Part shown: positions 25,585-34,543 of the stretch, in pieces | Numbering within the stretch: the first letter of the stretch is position 1 | How the letters are laid out: each line of letters starts with the position of its first letter | Source: Sphingomonas flavescens | GTDB taxonomy: Bacteria; Pseudomonadota; Alphaproteobacteria; Sphingomonadales; Sphingomonadaceae | DNA length: 64,000 bases | Assembly: GCF_030866745.1 (NCBI RefSeq) | Contig: NZ_CP133016.1 | Coordinates: 744,001-808,000 of the forward strand | Reading direction: 5' to 3' | The notes under the pieces: generated by a model | Database searches by the model: none | Told to the model about the DNA's origin: nothing | Seen by the model: the letters and a program-made list of their open reading frames with translations, nothing else | Position numbers and translations under genes: made by a program

Positions 25585-26063
25585 TCGTGACGCCTGCGTC
25601 GGCCTGACGTCGTTCCATCGCGGGTGTCGCGCCAGCTACGATCGCCGCTGCGGTCCCAACGTGACCAGTTCTCGCCGGAACCGCTATTCGTCGTGCCGCG
25701 GCTACTCTGCCAGCGGCTGGTCCGGTCCTGCCAGTAGCGGCGCTGCTGGTCGTTCCAGACGTGCCGGGTCCGTTGCCGATCGTAGACGTAGAACCCGGTG
25801 CCGGGATAATAATAATCGCCGTACCAGCCGAACGGATCGTACCCGCCGTAGTATCCGCCATAGGCATTGTACGGATAGCCGTAGCCATAGCCGCCGTAGC
25901 CATAGCCACCGTAACCGCCGCCATAGCCAACGCCGATCGAGACGCTGCTTCCGCCGTAAGGGCCATAGCCCCCATAACCGAAACCATCGTCGTAGAGGCC
26001 GTAAGCACAGCCGCTGAGGCTGACCGCGCTTGCTGCCGCGAGCAGTGCAAGAGGAACGCGCAT
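25581..26063 (-). CDS. Gly/Tyr-rich lipoprotein of unknown function
   Basis: A 160-residue predicted lipoprotein with lipobox LSGC (Cys19). Residues about 25-75 are low-complexity Gly-Tyr repeats of GYGG and GGYGYGG, followed by an Arg/Trp/Ser-rich tail. Similar short Gly/Tyr-rich lipoproteins occur in sphingomonads but their role is unknown; the composition suggests a surface or envelope structural protein. GGAGACTCGGAT precedes the ATG. It overlaps the MaoC gene tail-to-tail by four bases. Confidence 0.8.
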   Translation of the reverse strand: MRVPLALLAAASAVSLSGCAYGLYDDGFGYGGYGPYGGSSVSIGVGYGGGYGGYGYGGYGYGYPYNAYGGYYGGYDPFGWYGDYYYPGTGFYVYDRQRTRHVWNDQQRRYWQDRTSRWQSSRGTTNSGSGENWSRWDRSGDRSWRDTRDGTTSGRRRRHD

Positions 26064-26144
26064 ATCCGAGTCTCCATTACGCCGGAGGAACGTCGGGATT
26101 GGCGCTCCGTCGGGTGAATGCCCGGTGAATTCAGTGGGTTCCGA

Positions 26145-27737
26145 CTATTTCGGCTCCGGGTAGTCGACCTTGAACGGGTCGCTGGCAGTTGGCTGCGCTG
26201 GCAGCGGCGGCCGCGGCAAGTCCTTGTCGCTGTTGGCGGCCGACAGCAGCATGCTCGCCATGATGACAGCGGCCTGACGCAGATCGTCAGCTTTCAGATG
26301 GTCGAGCGTATCGATGTTCGAGTGATGAACCCGCGTTTCGTAATCGAGCGGATCCTGGATGAACTGGAAGCCAGGGATAGCCACCGCCTGGAACGGTTCG
26401 TGGTCGGTACCGGTCGTGGGACCGGCAACGACCGTGCCCGCGCCCATCGACGCGAAGGGCGACAGCCATTCGCGCAGCATCGGTACTGCAGCAGCATTGC
26501 CTTCCGCATAGACGCCGCGAATCTTCCCCGACCCGTTGTCGAGGTTGAAATACGCCTTCAGCGCGCCGTAGCCGGGCAGCGGCGTGATCGGGTAATTGCG
26601 GATAAGGTTGTCCCACAGCAACGTGCCTCCCGGACCGATCGCGCCTGGCCGCGAAGCCAAATGCTGCTGAACGTAATTGGCGGAGCCATAGAGCCCCTGC
26701 TCTTCCCCCGCCCAAAGCGCGAAGCGGATCGTGCGCTTGGGCCGTACCCCGAGCTGACGAATGATCCGCGCAGCTTCCAGTACGACCAATGATCCTGCGC
26801 CGTTGTCCGCGGCGCCGTCACCGGCGACCCAGCTGTCGAAATGCGCGCCGGCCATCACGTAGCCGGCCTTCGGATCGCTCCCCGGGATGTCAGCAATGAC
26901 GTTGTACGCCTTGCTGTCGTCGTCGAGAAAGCGGACGTCGCTGTCGATCGTCAGCACCGGGTTTTCGCCCATCTTCGCCATGCGCGCGACACGGCGGTAA
27001 TCCTCGGCCGCGACTTCGACGGATGGCAGCTTCGCGGTATCGCCGACCGCATGCTGATAGCCTTCGCCGAAGATCAGCTTGCCATCGTTCCGCGAGCGGC
27101 GGACGATCGCCAGCGCGCCTTCCGACGCGAGGAACTTGTCCATCTGCCGGTAGAAATCGATCCGCTTTAGGAAGCCGTTCTGCTCTGCTGGATCGAAATG
27201 CGGGACGTTGAACTTGTCTTCCTTGGCGATCTCGTCGCTGCTCAGACGCTGGAATGGCGCCTGGGATGGTTCGGCCACGTCGCCCGGAAGAGAAACCATC
27301 ACGATCTTGCCCGCGAGCTTGCCGCGATAGGCGGCGAAATGCTCTGGCCGGTTCATCGGAGCGACGATCACGGGACCGGTCACGCCCCTTGCTGGCGGCG
27401 TCCACGCATTCGGAATGGCAGTCAGCTGCATGGCGCGCGGGCCACTCAGGCGGACGCTGGAGCTGACGAGGTCCCAGCCACGGCCGAAGGCGAAACCTTC
27501 GCGATGGATGTTGGTGAGTCCGTAGGTGGCAAACTTGGCGGTCGCCCAATTCTGGGCACGACGCATGTTCGTGGAAATGGTCAGGCGCGGCCCGATGCGG
27601 TCGAGCAACTCATGCGCGTTGATCATCACCTGGCTGCGATTAAAGCCCTCATCGACAATGCGCGAGGTATCCGGGGTCGCCGCGCCGGCCGCACTCGACA
27701 TGAGAGCCGCCGAGATCAGCCAGGTCCATTTCCGCAT
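26145..27737 (-). CDS. Secreted M28-family peptidase (PA-domain type)
   Basis: A 530-residue secreted zinc aminopeptidase. ATG 27737 has GGGGGAAG upstream and gives a signal peptide ending GAA (residues 1-20). A PA-like insert (about 110-280) is followed by the M28 catalytic core: AGAHFDSW (His299), DGAADNGAG (Asp311), LWAGEEQGLYGS (Glu345/346) and YFNLDNGSG, with a late VHHSNIDT histidine completing two-metal coordination. It probably acts in the periplasm or outside the cell on peptides. It lies behind petC on the same strand, 79 bp away. Confidence 0.93.
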   Translation of the reverse strand: MRKWTWLISAALMSSAAGAATPDTSRIVDEGFNRSQVMINAHELLDRIGPRLTISTNMRRAQNWATAKFATYGLTNIHREGFAFGRGWDLVSSSVRLSGPRAMQLTAIPNAWTPPARGVTGPVIVAPMNRPEHFAAYRGKLAGKIVMVSLPGDVAEPSQAPFQRLSSDEIAKEDKFNVPHFDPAEQNGFLKRIDFYRQMDKFLASEGALAIVRRSRNDGKLIFGEGYQHAVGDTAKLPSVEVAAEDYRRVARMAKMGENPVLTIDSDVRFLDDDSKAYNVIADIPGSDPKAGYVMAGAHFDSWVAGDGAADNGAGSLVVLEAARIIRQLGVRPKRTIRFALWAGEEQGLYGSANYVQQHLASRPGAIGPGGTLLWDNLIRNYPITPLPGYGALKAYFNLDNGSGKIRGVYAEGNAAAVPMLREWLSPFASMGAGTVVAGPTTGTDHEPFQAVAIPGFQFIQDPLDYETRVHHSNIDTLDHLKADDLRQAAVIMASMLLSAANSDKDLPRPPLPAQPTASDPFKVDYPEPK

Positions 27738-27815
27738 CAGAACTTCCCCCAAAAAGAAAACCGCCGACATGCGGGTTGGCATGCCGGCGGTCGAATTGAT
27801 CATCTTGTCTTCAAG

Positions 27816-28754
27816 TTAGCCGGCGATGCCCTGCTTCGTCTTGGCGCGCTTCGACTTTGCCTGATTTTCCACCTCGAGCGGACCCGTCACGCGGACTGCC
27901 CGCTTCGCTTCGTACCAAATCTGACGATAGGCGAAGTAGCCGAGGATGCTGGCAACCAGCAGGAAGATCGAAACCGCGATGCCCGCCGCGTGACGGCTCT
28001 CGAGGCTCGGCTCAGCCGTCCACACAAGGAAGGCCGCCACGTCGGTCGCCATCTGGTCGACCGTCGGCTTCGGGTTGCCCGGCGCATAGGTCACTTGGCC
28101 CGCGCTCGTCAGCGGCGGCGGCATCGCGATGTTCAGGTTCGCGAAGTACGGGTTGAAGTGCAGGTTCGGCGACGGCGGCTGCGCAGCCGCAGGCACCGCC
28201 ATGCCTTCCTTGTTCCGATAGGTCTTCGGATCCGCATAGCCGGTCAACAGCGAATGGATGTACGCTGCGCCGCCTTCACGAGCCTTGGTCATCAGAGACA
28301 GGTCGGGCGGAAGCGCATTATTGTTGGCTGCACGTGCGGCAACCTCATTGGCGAACGGCGCTGGGAAGGCGTCCGACGGCAAGGCCTTGCGGGTTGCCGC
28401 TTCGCCCGTGTCCGGATTGATCGACGGAACCTGGGTCTTCCAGTCGGAAGCGATTTTCTTGATCTCGGCATCGTTGTAGCCGATTTCCTTCAGGTCGCGG
28501 AACGACACCAGCGACAGGCTATGGCAGGCGGAGCAGACTTCCGAATAGACCTGAAAGCCGCGCTGCAGTTGCGCCTTGTCGAACTTGCCGAAGGGACCGT
28601 CCGACGCGAGATGTAGCGGCTTGGGCGGGACGTGGAATTCTTCCGCGGGTAACGGTTCCGGCGGGTTACTGAAATGGGTCGCCAGGTTGCTGAAGAAAGA
28701 GATCAGCAGGACGCCGGCAAAGACCGCGCCGATTAATCCAAGAATGAAACGCAT
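27816..28754 (-). CDS. petC: Cytochrome c1 of the bc1 complex
   Basis: Cytochrome c1 passes electrons from the Rieske protein to cytochrome c. The 312-residue protein has an N-terminal membrane segment, the CSACH haem-binding motif (Cys74, Cys77, His78), NIAMPPPLTS with the Met ligand near residue 220, and a C-terminal membrane anchor (AAGIAVSIFLLVASILGYFAYRQIW). In this genome it is separate, not fused to cytochrome b as in rhizobial fbcH. Third gene of petA-petB-petC, 16 bp behind petB. Confidence 0.97.
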   Translation of the reverse strand: MRFILGLIGAVFAGVLLISFFSNLATHFSNPPEPLPAEEFHVPPKPLHLASDGPFGKFDKAQLQRGFQVYSEVCSACHSLSLVSFRDLKEIGYNDAEIKKIASDWKTQVPSINPDTGEAATRKALPSDAFPAPFANEVAARAANNNALPPDLSLMTKAREGGAAYIHSLLTGYADPKTYRNKEGMAVPAAAQPPSPNLHFNPYFANLNIAMPPPLTSAGQVTYAPGNPKPTVDQMATDVAAFLVWTAEPSLESRHAAGIAVSIFLLVASILGYFAYRQIWYEAKRAVRVTGPLEVENQAKSKRAKTKQGIAG

Positions 28755-28770
28755 GTGTCTGCCTGTCCCC

Positions 28771-30084
28771 TTAACCGGCCACGACCGTGTCGCGCGCAGG
28801 CCTGTTCACGCCTGCCGGCGCCGCCTCGGCCGCTTCCCCGTGGAGCACGCTTTCCGAGATTGAGCTCGGCAGCGGCAGTGGGGTTTCGAAGGCCGAAACC
28901 AACGGCAGGATCACCAGGAAGTGGAGGAAATAATAAGCCGCCGCCGCCTGTCCCAGCGCCACGTTGAAGGCATTGATCTCCGCACCGCCGACGTAGCCGA
29001 GGATGACGACGTCAGCGACCAGTAGCCAGAAGAAGCGCTTGAAGACCGGGCGATACGCTCCCGAGCGAACCGGCGAACGATCGATCCACGGCAGGAAGAA
29101 CAGCAGCAGGATCGAGCCGAACATCGCCAGCACGCCCCACAGCTTTGCCGGCAGGATGAAGTCCACCGTGAACGAACGCAGGATCGCGTAGAAGGGCCAG
29201 AAATACCATTCCGGCACGATGTGCGCCGGCGTCGCCAGCGGGTTGGCCGGGATGTAATTGTCCGGGTGTCCGAGATAGTTCGGCGCGAAATAGGTCACCA
29301 GCGCATAAGCCAGCAGAACCGTACCGGCGAACCAGCCGTCCTTCGCCGTGTAGAACGGGTGGAAGGGCAGCGTATCCTTCTCGCTCTTCACGTCGACGCC
29401 CGTCGGGTTGCTGGAACCCGGAATGTGCAGCGCCCAGATGTGCAGGATCACTACCGCCGCGATCACGAACGGCAGCAGATAGTGCAGCGAGAAGAAGCGC
29501 GTCAGCGCGGCCTGGTCCGGCGCATAGCCGCCAAGCAGCCAGACGCGCAGCGGCTCACCGATCAGCGGGAACGCCGAGAAGAAGCCGGTGATGACCTGCG
29601 CACCCCAGTAGCTCATTTGACCCCAGGGCAGGACGTAGCCCATGAACGCGGTTGCCATCATCAGCAGATAGATGACGAGGCCCAGCATCCACACAAGCTC
29701 GCGCGGCGCCTTGTATGACCCGTAATAAAGGCCGCGGAAGATGTGCACGTACGTCACGATGAAGAAGAAGCTCGCACCGTTCATGTGCGCGTAGCGGAGC
29801 AGCCAACCGGCGCTGACATCGCGCATGATCAGTTGGTTGACCGAATTAAACGCGCCGCCCGTGCTGGCGTAATAATGCATTGCCAGCACGATGCCGCTGA
29901 CAATCTGCACGGTCAGGAAAATCCCGGCGAGGACGCCGAAATTCCAGAAATAGTTCAAGTTGCGCGGCACCGGGTAGCCGCCACCGATCGCGCCGTAGAC
30001 CAGGCGCGGTAGCGGCAACCGGTCGTCCAGCCAACGCATGAACGGATTCTTGGGTTCGTAGGCCTTAGCCCAGGAAAAACTCAT
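28771..30084 (-). CDS. petB: Cytochrome b of the bc1 complex
   Basis: The quinol-oxidising core subunit, 437 residues, with eight membrane helices. The two haem-ligand histidine pairs are visible in helices B and D (RYAHMNGASFFFIVTYVH and LHYLLPFVIAAVVILHIWALHIPGS), and the PEWY quinol-site motif is VPEWYFWPFYA. It is longer at the C-terminus than mitochondrial cytochrome b, as in many alphaproteobacteria. It follows petA by 15 bp in a single operon. Confidence 0.98.
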   Translation of the reverse strand: MSFSWAKAYEPKNPFMRWLDDRLPLPRLVYGAIGGGYPVPRNLNYFWNFGVLAGIFLTVQIVSGIVLAMHYYASTGGAFNSVNQLIMRDVSAGWLLRYAHMNGASFFFIVTYVHIFRGLYYGSYKAPRELVWMLGLVIYLLMMATAFMGYVLPWGQMSYWGAQVITGFFSAFPLIGEPLRVWLLGGYAPDQAALTRFFSLHYLLPFVIAAVVILHIWALHIPGSSNPTGVDVKSEKDTLPFHPFYTAKDGWFAGTVLLAYALVTYFAPNYLGHPDNYIPANPLATPAHIVPEWYFWPFYAILRSFTVDFILPAKLWGVLAMFGSILLLFFLPWIDRSPVRSGAYRPVFKRFFWLLVADVVILGYVGGAEINAFNVALGQAAAAYYFLHFLVILPLVSAFETPLPLPSSISESVLHGEAAEAAPAGVNRPARDTVVAG

Positions 30085-30099
30085 TGCTCGACCGTCCCC

Positions 30100-30678
30100 T
30101 TACCCGATCTGGACCGTGGTCGGCCCGGTGAACTTGTATTCCGGAACCACCAGATTCTTTGGCGCCGGCCCCTGCCGGATACGCGCCGCCGTGTCGTAGG
30201 CTGAACCGTGGCACGGGCAAAAGTAACCCCCGTACGGTCCGCGGTTCTCGCCTTCGCCGATACCCAACGGCACGCAGCCAAGGTGCGTGCAGACGCCGAG
30301 CGTGATCAGCCAGTTCGTCTTGCCCGGCTTGGTGCGCTGCGCGAGCGATTCCGGGTCGCGCAGGTCGCCCATTGGGACCGCATTGGCCTCCTGAATTTCC
30401 TTAGGCGTCAGGTTGCGGACGAACACGGGCTGCTTGCGCCAAGTCGTCTTCACGCCCTGCCCAGGCTGAATCTTCGAAACGTCGATTTCGGTCGTCGCCA
30501 GCGCCAGCACGTCGGCGGACGGCGACATCTGGACCAGCAGCGGCGCCAGCGCGGCAACGCCGCCAACGCCGGCGAAGCTGACGGCGGCAACATTCAGGAA
30601 GTCGCGGCGCCGGACGCCGTCCGAACCGCCGACCGCTTGCGTGTCGTTGACCTCAGCGGATTGTGCCTTGGTGGCCAT
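30100..30678 (-). CDS. petA: Rieske iron-sulfur protein of the bc1 complex
   Basis: The Rieske subunit carries electrons from quinol to cytochrome c1 with a 2Fe-2S cluster. The 192-residue protein has a twin-arginine-like RRRDFL (22-28 region) before the membrane anchor, so it is probably Tat-inserted. The cluster ligands are CTHLGC (130-135) and CPCHGSAYD (154-162), with GPYGGYFC between. ATG 30678 has AAGGGG upstream. A small hydrophobic-peptide gene and a hairpin lie just upstream on the same strand. Confidence 0.98.
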   Translation of the reverse strand: MATKAQSAEVNDTQAVGGSDGVRRRDFLNVAAVSFAGVGGVAALAPLLVQMSPSADVLALATTEIDVSKIQPGQGVKTTWRKQPVFVRNLTPKEIQEANAVPMGDLRDPESLAQRTKPGKTNWLITLGVCTHLGCVPLGIGEGENRGPYGGYFCPCHGSAYDTAARIRQGPAPKNLVVPEYKFTGPTTVQIG

Positions 30679-30708
30679 TCTACCCCTTTGTGACGCTTGT
30701 TGCTTTGC

Positions 30709-30724
30709 GGTGCCGGGAGGCACC
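30709..30724 (-). other. Perfect hairpin upstream of petA
   Basis: GGTGCC-GGGA-GGCACC at 30709-30724 forms a perfect six-pair stem. It is about 30 bp upstream of the petA start and downstream of the small peptide gene. There is no T-run. It may be a leader element; the reading frame that ends at this point (30724-30951) is noted separately. Confidence 0.35.
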
Positions 30725-30850
30725 TAGGCGACGCCGAGCCGGGCGGCTGCCCAGCGCGATTGGCGGGCCTGATAGCGAGGGGTGAAAGCGATGTGAAGGG
30801 CCTCAAGCGCTGTTCGCCGCGCCCCGTCCACAGGCAGATCGGTCGCCTTG

Positions 30851-30931
30851 TCAGAAATGGTGCGTGCAAACCGCCAGCAGGAGGATGATCGGCAGGGGGA
30901 TCCCGATAAACCACAGCAAAATGGAACGCAT
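30851..30931 (-). CDS. 26-residue hydrophobic peptide upstream of petA
   Basis: An 81-bp ORF, below the size limit of most gene callers, with an excellent ribosome site: GGAGG seven bases before the ATG (30931). It encodes 26 residues, a single membrane helix with a double-proline kink (GIPLPIILLLA) and ending in CTHHF. Similar short hydrophobic peptides exist in alphaproteobacteria as uncharacterised proteins. It precedes petA on the same strand with 172 bp between, so it may share its transcript; whether it associates with the bc1 complex is open. Confidence 0.6.
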   Translation of the reverse strand: MRSILLWFIGIPLPIILLLAVCTHHF

Positions 30932-30982
30932 AAGCTCGCCTCCGCGACCACAATCCTCCGCCATTGAAAACGGTTCCCGGTG

Positions 30983-31876
30983 CTAGGCGGAGACGTGGGC
31001 GGTAGCGTCCATCGCCCGATGTTCGCGACGACCCGCTAGCGCCGAGCGAAACATGATTGCCGCCGCGTAGAGAACCACGACGAGAACCAACCAGCGCAAG
31101 GTCTCGACCGACATGCTCTTCACGACGAACGCCGCGACCAGCACTGCGGGAATGCCGCCCAGCGCAAGCCCGAGCACCACCGGCAATGTGATCTCTCCCA
31201 TCCTGATATGACGAATGCTTGCCCCGGCTCCGCATAGCCCCGCCCCGGCCGCCATGATCGGGAAGCACAGCCGCGGGTCCATCCCCATCAGGCTTAGCAG
31301 GACTAGGGTCGGCGCGTAATTGCCGACGCCGAAATTCAGCAGGATTCCGAACATGAAGTTCGCAACGATGGCGACGATCATCAGCGGGACCGGGAGTCCG
31401 TTCGCGACGCCGCCGCCAGGCATCAGATTCAGGTTGGCGAGCAGATACATGAAAGCGGCCAGGACCAACGCCAGCGCGACCACCAACTGCACTATCCAAA
31501 CGCGCGTGCGCATGACCAGCGGCGCGCCAAGCAGCCCGCCCATCAGCAGCGCAAGCACGCAACCGACGAGCAGGGCGGGATCGACCTTCACGCCCAGCAG
31601 GATGAGGAAGATGAAGCCTTCGAGGATCGACGGTGGCGTCAGGCCAACGAGCATGGTGCATGACAAAACACGGTCCGGAACCATGCGTCTGAATTTCAGC
31701 CATGCTGTCGTCGGCGCGAACGATCCGATCCCCAACGTGTCGAAGAAATTGACCACGACGCCGAGGCCGACAGCTTCCCAGGATGGCCGGGCGCGCGCTT
31801 TCACCACCGCTTTGACGAGGGTCGCGCTGAACAGCATCAGCGCGAGCGCGAGCGGCACCAGCAACGCAATCAGCAT
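30983..31876 (-). CDS. TauE/SafE-family sulfite exporter-like permease
   Basis: A 297-residue inner-membrane protein of the TauE/SafE family with about eight membrane segments. The duplicated glycine-rich family motifs are GLGVVVNFFDTLGIGSFAPTT and ILLNFGVGNYAPTLVLLSLMGMDPR, at equivalent positions in the two halves. Family members export sulfite, sulfoacetate or other organosulfur anions, but the substrate here is not predictable. No sulfur-metabolism gene is adjacent. It is divergent to glnA. Confidence 0.9.
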   Translation of the reverse strand: MLIALLVPLALALMLFSATLVKAVVKARARPSWEAVGLGVVVNFFDTLGIGSFAPTTAWLKFRRMVPDRVLSCTMLVGLTPPSILEGFIFLILLGVKVDPALLVGCVLALLMGGLLGAPLVMRTRVWIVQLVVALALVLAAFMYLLANLNLMPGGGVANGLPVPLMIVAIVANFMFGILLNFGVGNYAPTLVLLSLMGMDPRLCFPIMAAGAGLCGAGASIRHIRMGEITLPVVLGLALGGIPAVLVAAFVVKSMSVETLRWLVLVVVLYAAAIMFRSALAGRREHRAMDATAHVSA

Positions 31877-32084
31877 GGCGGATTCCCCTCCGGCCTGAGC
31901 CGCAGACTAGCCTAATCCCGAGTTTGGACAACCGACACTCGACCGAGTGAAAAGTTAACCCGCCGCCTGACTCTGGCCGACACCTCGGCAATCTCGTCCT
32001 CAAGCCCGAATCATCGGCCGCGCGGCCGTTGTTTCTGGCATTCCGACATCAGGCCTCGAGGCCGACACAGCGAAGGGCGAATTC

Positions 32085-33497
32085 ATGGCGAACAGTGCCG
32101 ACACAATCTTGTCGCGGATCAAGGACGAAGAACTCGATTGGGTCGACCTTCGATTTACCGATCCCAAGGGCAAATGGCAGCACCTGACCATGGCGTCCGG
32201 CGTGATCGACGAGGACATGCTGACCGACGGTTTCATGTTCGACGGTAGCTCGATCGCCGGATGGAAGGCCATCAACGAGTCCGACATGATCCTGAAGCCG
32301 GACCTGGACGCAGCCTATGTCGATCCGTTCAGCGCGACGCCGATGCTGGTCCTGTTCTGCAATGTCGTCGAGCCGTCGACCGGCGAACTCTATGGCCGCG
32401 ACCCGCGCTCGACTGCCACCCGCGCCGAGGCCTATCTCAAGCAGACCGGCGTCGGCGACGAGGTGTTCATCGGCCCTGAAGCCGAATTCTTCATGTTCGA
32501 CGACGTTCGCTTCGAAGACACGTACAACGCTAGCGGTTACCGCATCGACGACATCGAACTGCCGACTAACACCATGCGCGAGTATGAGGGCGGCAACCTC
32601 GCCCACCGTCCGCGCGCCAAAGGCGGTTACTTCCCGGTCGCACCGGTTGACAGCGCCGGCGACATCCGCGGCGAGATGGTCTCGACCATGCTCGAAATGG
32701 GCCTGCCGATGGACAAGCACCATCACGAGGTCGCGGCGTCGCAGCATGAGCTGGGCATGACCTACGGACGCCTGGTCGAGACTGCCGACCGTATGCAGAT
32801 CTACAAGTATGTCGTGCACATGGTCGCCCACGCCTACGGCAAGACGGCGACTTTCATGCCCAAGCCGATTGCGCAGGATAACGGCAGCGGGATGCATACG
32901 CACATCTCGATCTGGAAGGGCGGCAAGCCGCTGTTCGCCGGTAATGGCTACGCCGGCCTGAGCGAGACGGCACTGTATTTCATCGGCGGCGTGATCAAGC
33001 ACGCTCGCGCGCTGAACGCCTTCACCAATCCGACGACCAACAGCTACAAGCGTCTGGTTCCGGGTTTTGAAGCGCCGGTCCTGCTCGCCTATTCCAGCCG
33101 CAACCGGTCAGCGTCATGTCGCATCCCCTACGGCGCTGGCGAAAAGGCGAAGCGCGTGGAATTCCGCTTCCCGGACGCGCTCGCCAACCCCTACCTCGCC
33201 TATTCGGCGCTGCTGATGGCCGGTCTGGACGGAATCCAGAATCGCATCCACCCCGGCGATCCGATGGACAAGAACCTCTACGATCTTCCCCCGCAGGAAT
33301 TGGTCAGCGTCCCGACCGTGTGCGGATCGCTCCGCGAAGCGCTGGTGAGCCTGCAGAACGATCGCGCATTTCTGACGCGCGGTGACGTGTTCAGCGACGA
33401 TCAGATCGACAGCTACATCGAGCTGAAATGGGAAGAAGTGATGCGCTGGGAAACCACGCCCAGCCCGGTCGAATTCGACATGTATTATTCTGGATAA
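32085..33497 (+). CDS. glnA: Type I glutamine synthetase
   Basis: GlnA makes glutamine from glutamate, ammonia and ATP, the main ammonium-assimilating enzyme. The 470-residue protein shows the family core: [52 protein letters not shown], and the adenylylation site KNLYDLPP with Tyr399. This form is controlled by GlnE adenylylation. The usual glnB (PII) gene is not beside it. A weak hairpin follows the stop codon. Confidence 0.98.
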   Translation: MANSADTILSRIKDEELDWVDLRFTDPKGKWQHLTMASGVIDEDMLTDGFMFDGSSIAGWKAINESDMILKPDLDAAYVDPFSATPMLVLFCNVVEPSTGELYGRDPRSTATRAEAYLKQTGVGDEVFIGPEAEFFMFDDVRFEDTYNASGYRIDDIELPTNTMREYEGGNLAHRPRAKGGYFPVAPVDSAGDIRGEMVSTMLEMGLPMDKHHHEVAASQHELGMTYGRLVETADRMQIYKYVVHMVAHAYGKTATFMPKPIAQDNGSGMHTHISIWKGGKPLFAGNGYAGLSETALYFIGGVIKHARALNAFTNPTTNSYKRLVPGFEAPVLLAYSSRNRSASCRIPYGAGEKAKRVEFRFPDALANPYLAYSALLMAGLDGIQNRIHPGDPMDKNLYDLPPQELVSVPTVCGSLREALVSLQNDRAFLTRGDVFSDDQIDSYIELKWEEVMRWETTPSPVEFDMYYSG

Positions 33498-33529
33498 ATT
33501 TAGGTTAGTATCACGACTTTCGAGACGCC

Positions 33530-33550
33530 GGTGGAGGGAACCCTCCCACC
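33530..33550 (+). terminator. Probable glnA terminator hairpin
   Basis: GGTGGAGGG (33530-33538) pairs with CCCTCCCACC (33541-33550), with one bulged C and a very short loop. The tail is C-rich rather than T-rich, so it is weak. It lies 33 bp past the glnA stop in an otherwise empty gap. Confidence 0.35.
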
Positions 33551-33643
33551 TTCCCAATCCCTTCACCGGCATCGCACCTTCGACGAGTGCACGATTCCGT
33601 AACCACCGCTGAGGCATGACGCTCCAGGATAACGGAGCAGGGC

Positions 33644-34543
33644 ATGAACATCAGGGCAAAGGTGTACGGCGGCGCTGTCGCCTCCGAAGAACCCATTCTG
33701 AAAGCTAAGCAGCCCAAGGGCGCAAAGTCCGACTCGCTGCAAAGCGTTGCCCTCACGCGGAACGCGCGACGTGCCGCCAATGGCCGCGGCGAAGACCGTC
33801 ATCGTTTGACGGACGAGCGTGCGACGGTCACCTGGAACAAATCCAAAATCGAAGTCGAGCTACTCAACCTTTCGGGTGGCGGCGCGATGATCAGCGGTGA
33901 CTTTCAGCCGTTGATGTGGGACCGGGTCGAGCTTCATCTGGGCACGAACGGCATGATCGAATGCGCCGTCCGGTGGATCCGCGACGGCCGCATCGGGCTT
34001 GAGTTCGCGCACGAGACGCGTCTCGACTGGCCGTCCGATCAGGTCGCGACAGTGCTTCGTCACGTGATCGAGCGCACTTTCCCGCACATCGCTTTTCCCG
34101 TTAGCGCGGAAAAGCCGGAACCGGAGCCGGTGCATGACGCGGACGACGAGCATCGGGTCGCGAAACGCCATCCGTTGATCTGGAACGGACAACTTCATCA
34201 CGATTACCAAAGTGACGACATTCGCGTCCGCAACATCTCCGCGACGGGCGCCATGATCGAGACCAAGGCAAAGGTCCGTGTCGGGGCCGAGCCGCTGCTG
34301 GAACTGAGCGAGGAGGTTCAGATGGCGGCGACTGTCGAGTGGGCAGTCGGCGACCAGGTCGGTCTGCGCTTCCACCAGCCGTTCGACCTCAACAAACTGA
34401 CGGAATCACGTCCGAAAGTGGCGACGGCAGACTGGACGCCCCCTGCCTACCTCGACATCGATCGGCAGGGGACCAAAGACCAATGGGGCCGCCTGACCGT
34501 CGCCGAGCTACAGCGCGAGCTGGAAGGCTTTCTCCGCCACTAG
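33644..34543 (+). CDS. Protein with two PilZ domains
   Basis: A 299-residue protein with two PilZ domains, the c-di-GMP-binding module. The first has RGEDR (48-52) and NLSGGGA (75-81); the second has RVAKR (171-175) and NISATGAM (197-204). These are the RxxxR and (D/N)xSxxG motifs of c-di-GMP binding, though the D is N in both cases. No other domain is seen, so it is probably a c-di-GMP effector or adaptor. GGAGCAGGGC precedes the ATG. It ends in a CTAG stop overlap with the next gene. Confidence 0.9.
   Translation: MNIRAKVYGGAVASEEPILKAKQPKGAKSDSLQSVALTRNARRAANGRGEDRHRLTDERATVTWNKSKIEVELLNLSGGGAMISGDFQPLMWDRVELHLGTNGMIECAVRWIRDGRIGLEFAHETRLDWPSDQVATVLRHVIERTFPHIAFPVSAEKPEPEPVHDADDEHRVAKRHPLIWNGQLHHDYQSDDIRVRNISATGAMIETKAKVRVGAEPLLELSEEVQMAATVEWAVGDQVGLRFHQPFDLNKLTESRPKVATADWTPPAYLDIDRQGTKDQWGRLTVAELQRELEGFLRH

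Noticed and set aside
27198..28616. A 472-codon open frame on the plus strand over the M28 peptidase and petC
   Set aside because: It crosses two well-identified genes on the other strand, and its translation is Arg/His-rich with no domain. It is a shadow.
30724..30951. A 75-codon minus-strand frame upstream of petA
   Set aside because: It overlaps the better-supported 26-residue peptide gene, has no ribosome site at its start, and ends at a hairpin. A short coding segment (LEALHIAFTPRYQ...) looks protein-like but cannot be supported as a gene.
31941..31953. The 13-base word GACCGAGTGAAAA shared between the glnA upstream region and the repeat region at 38739
   Set aside because: A match of this length is expected by chance many times in a 64-kb window, and the flanks do not match.
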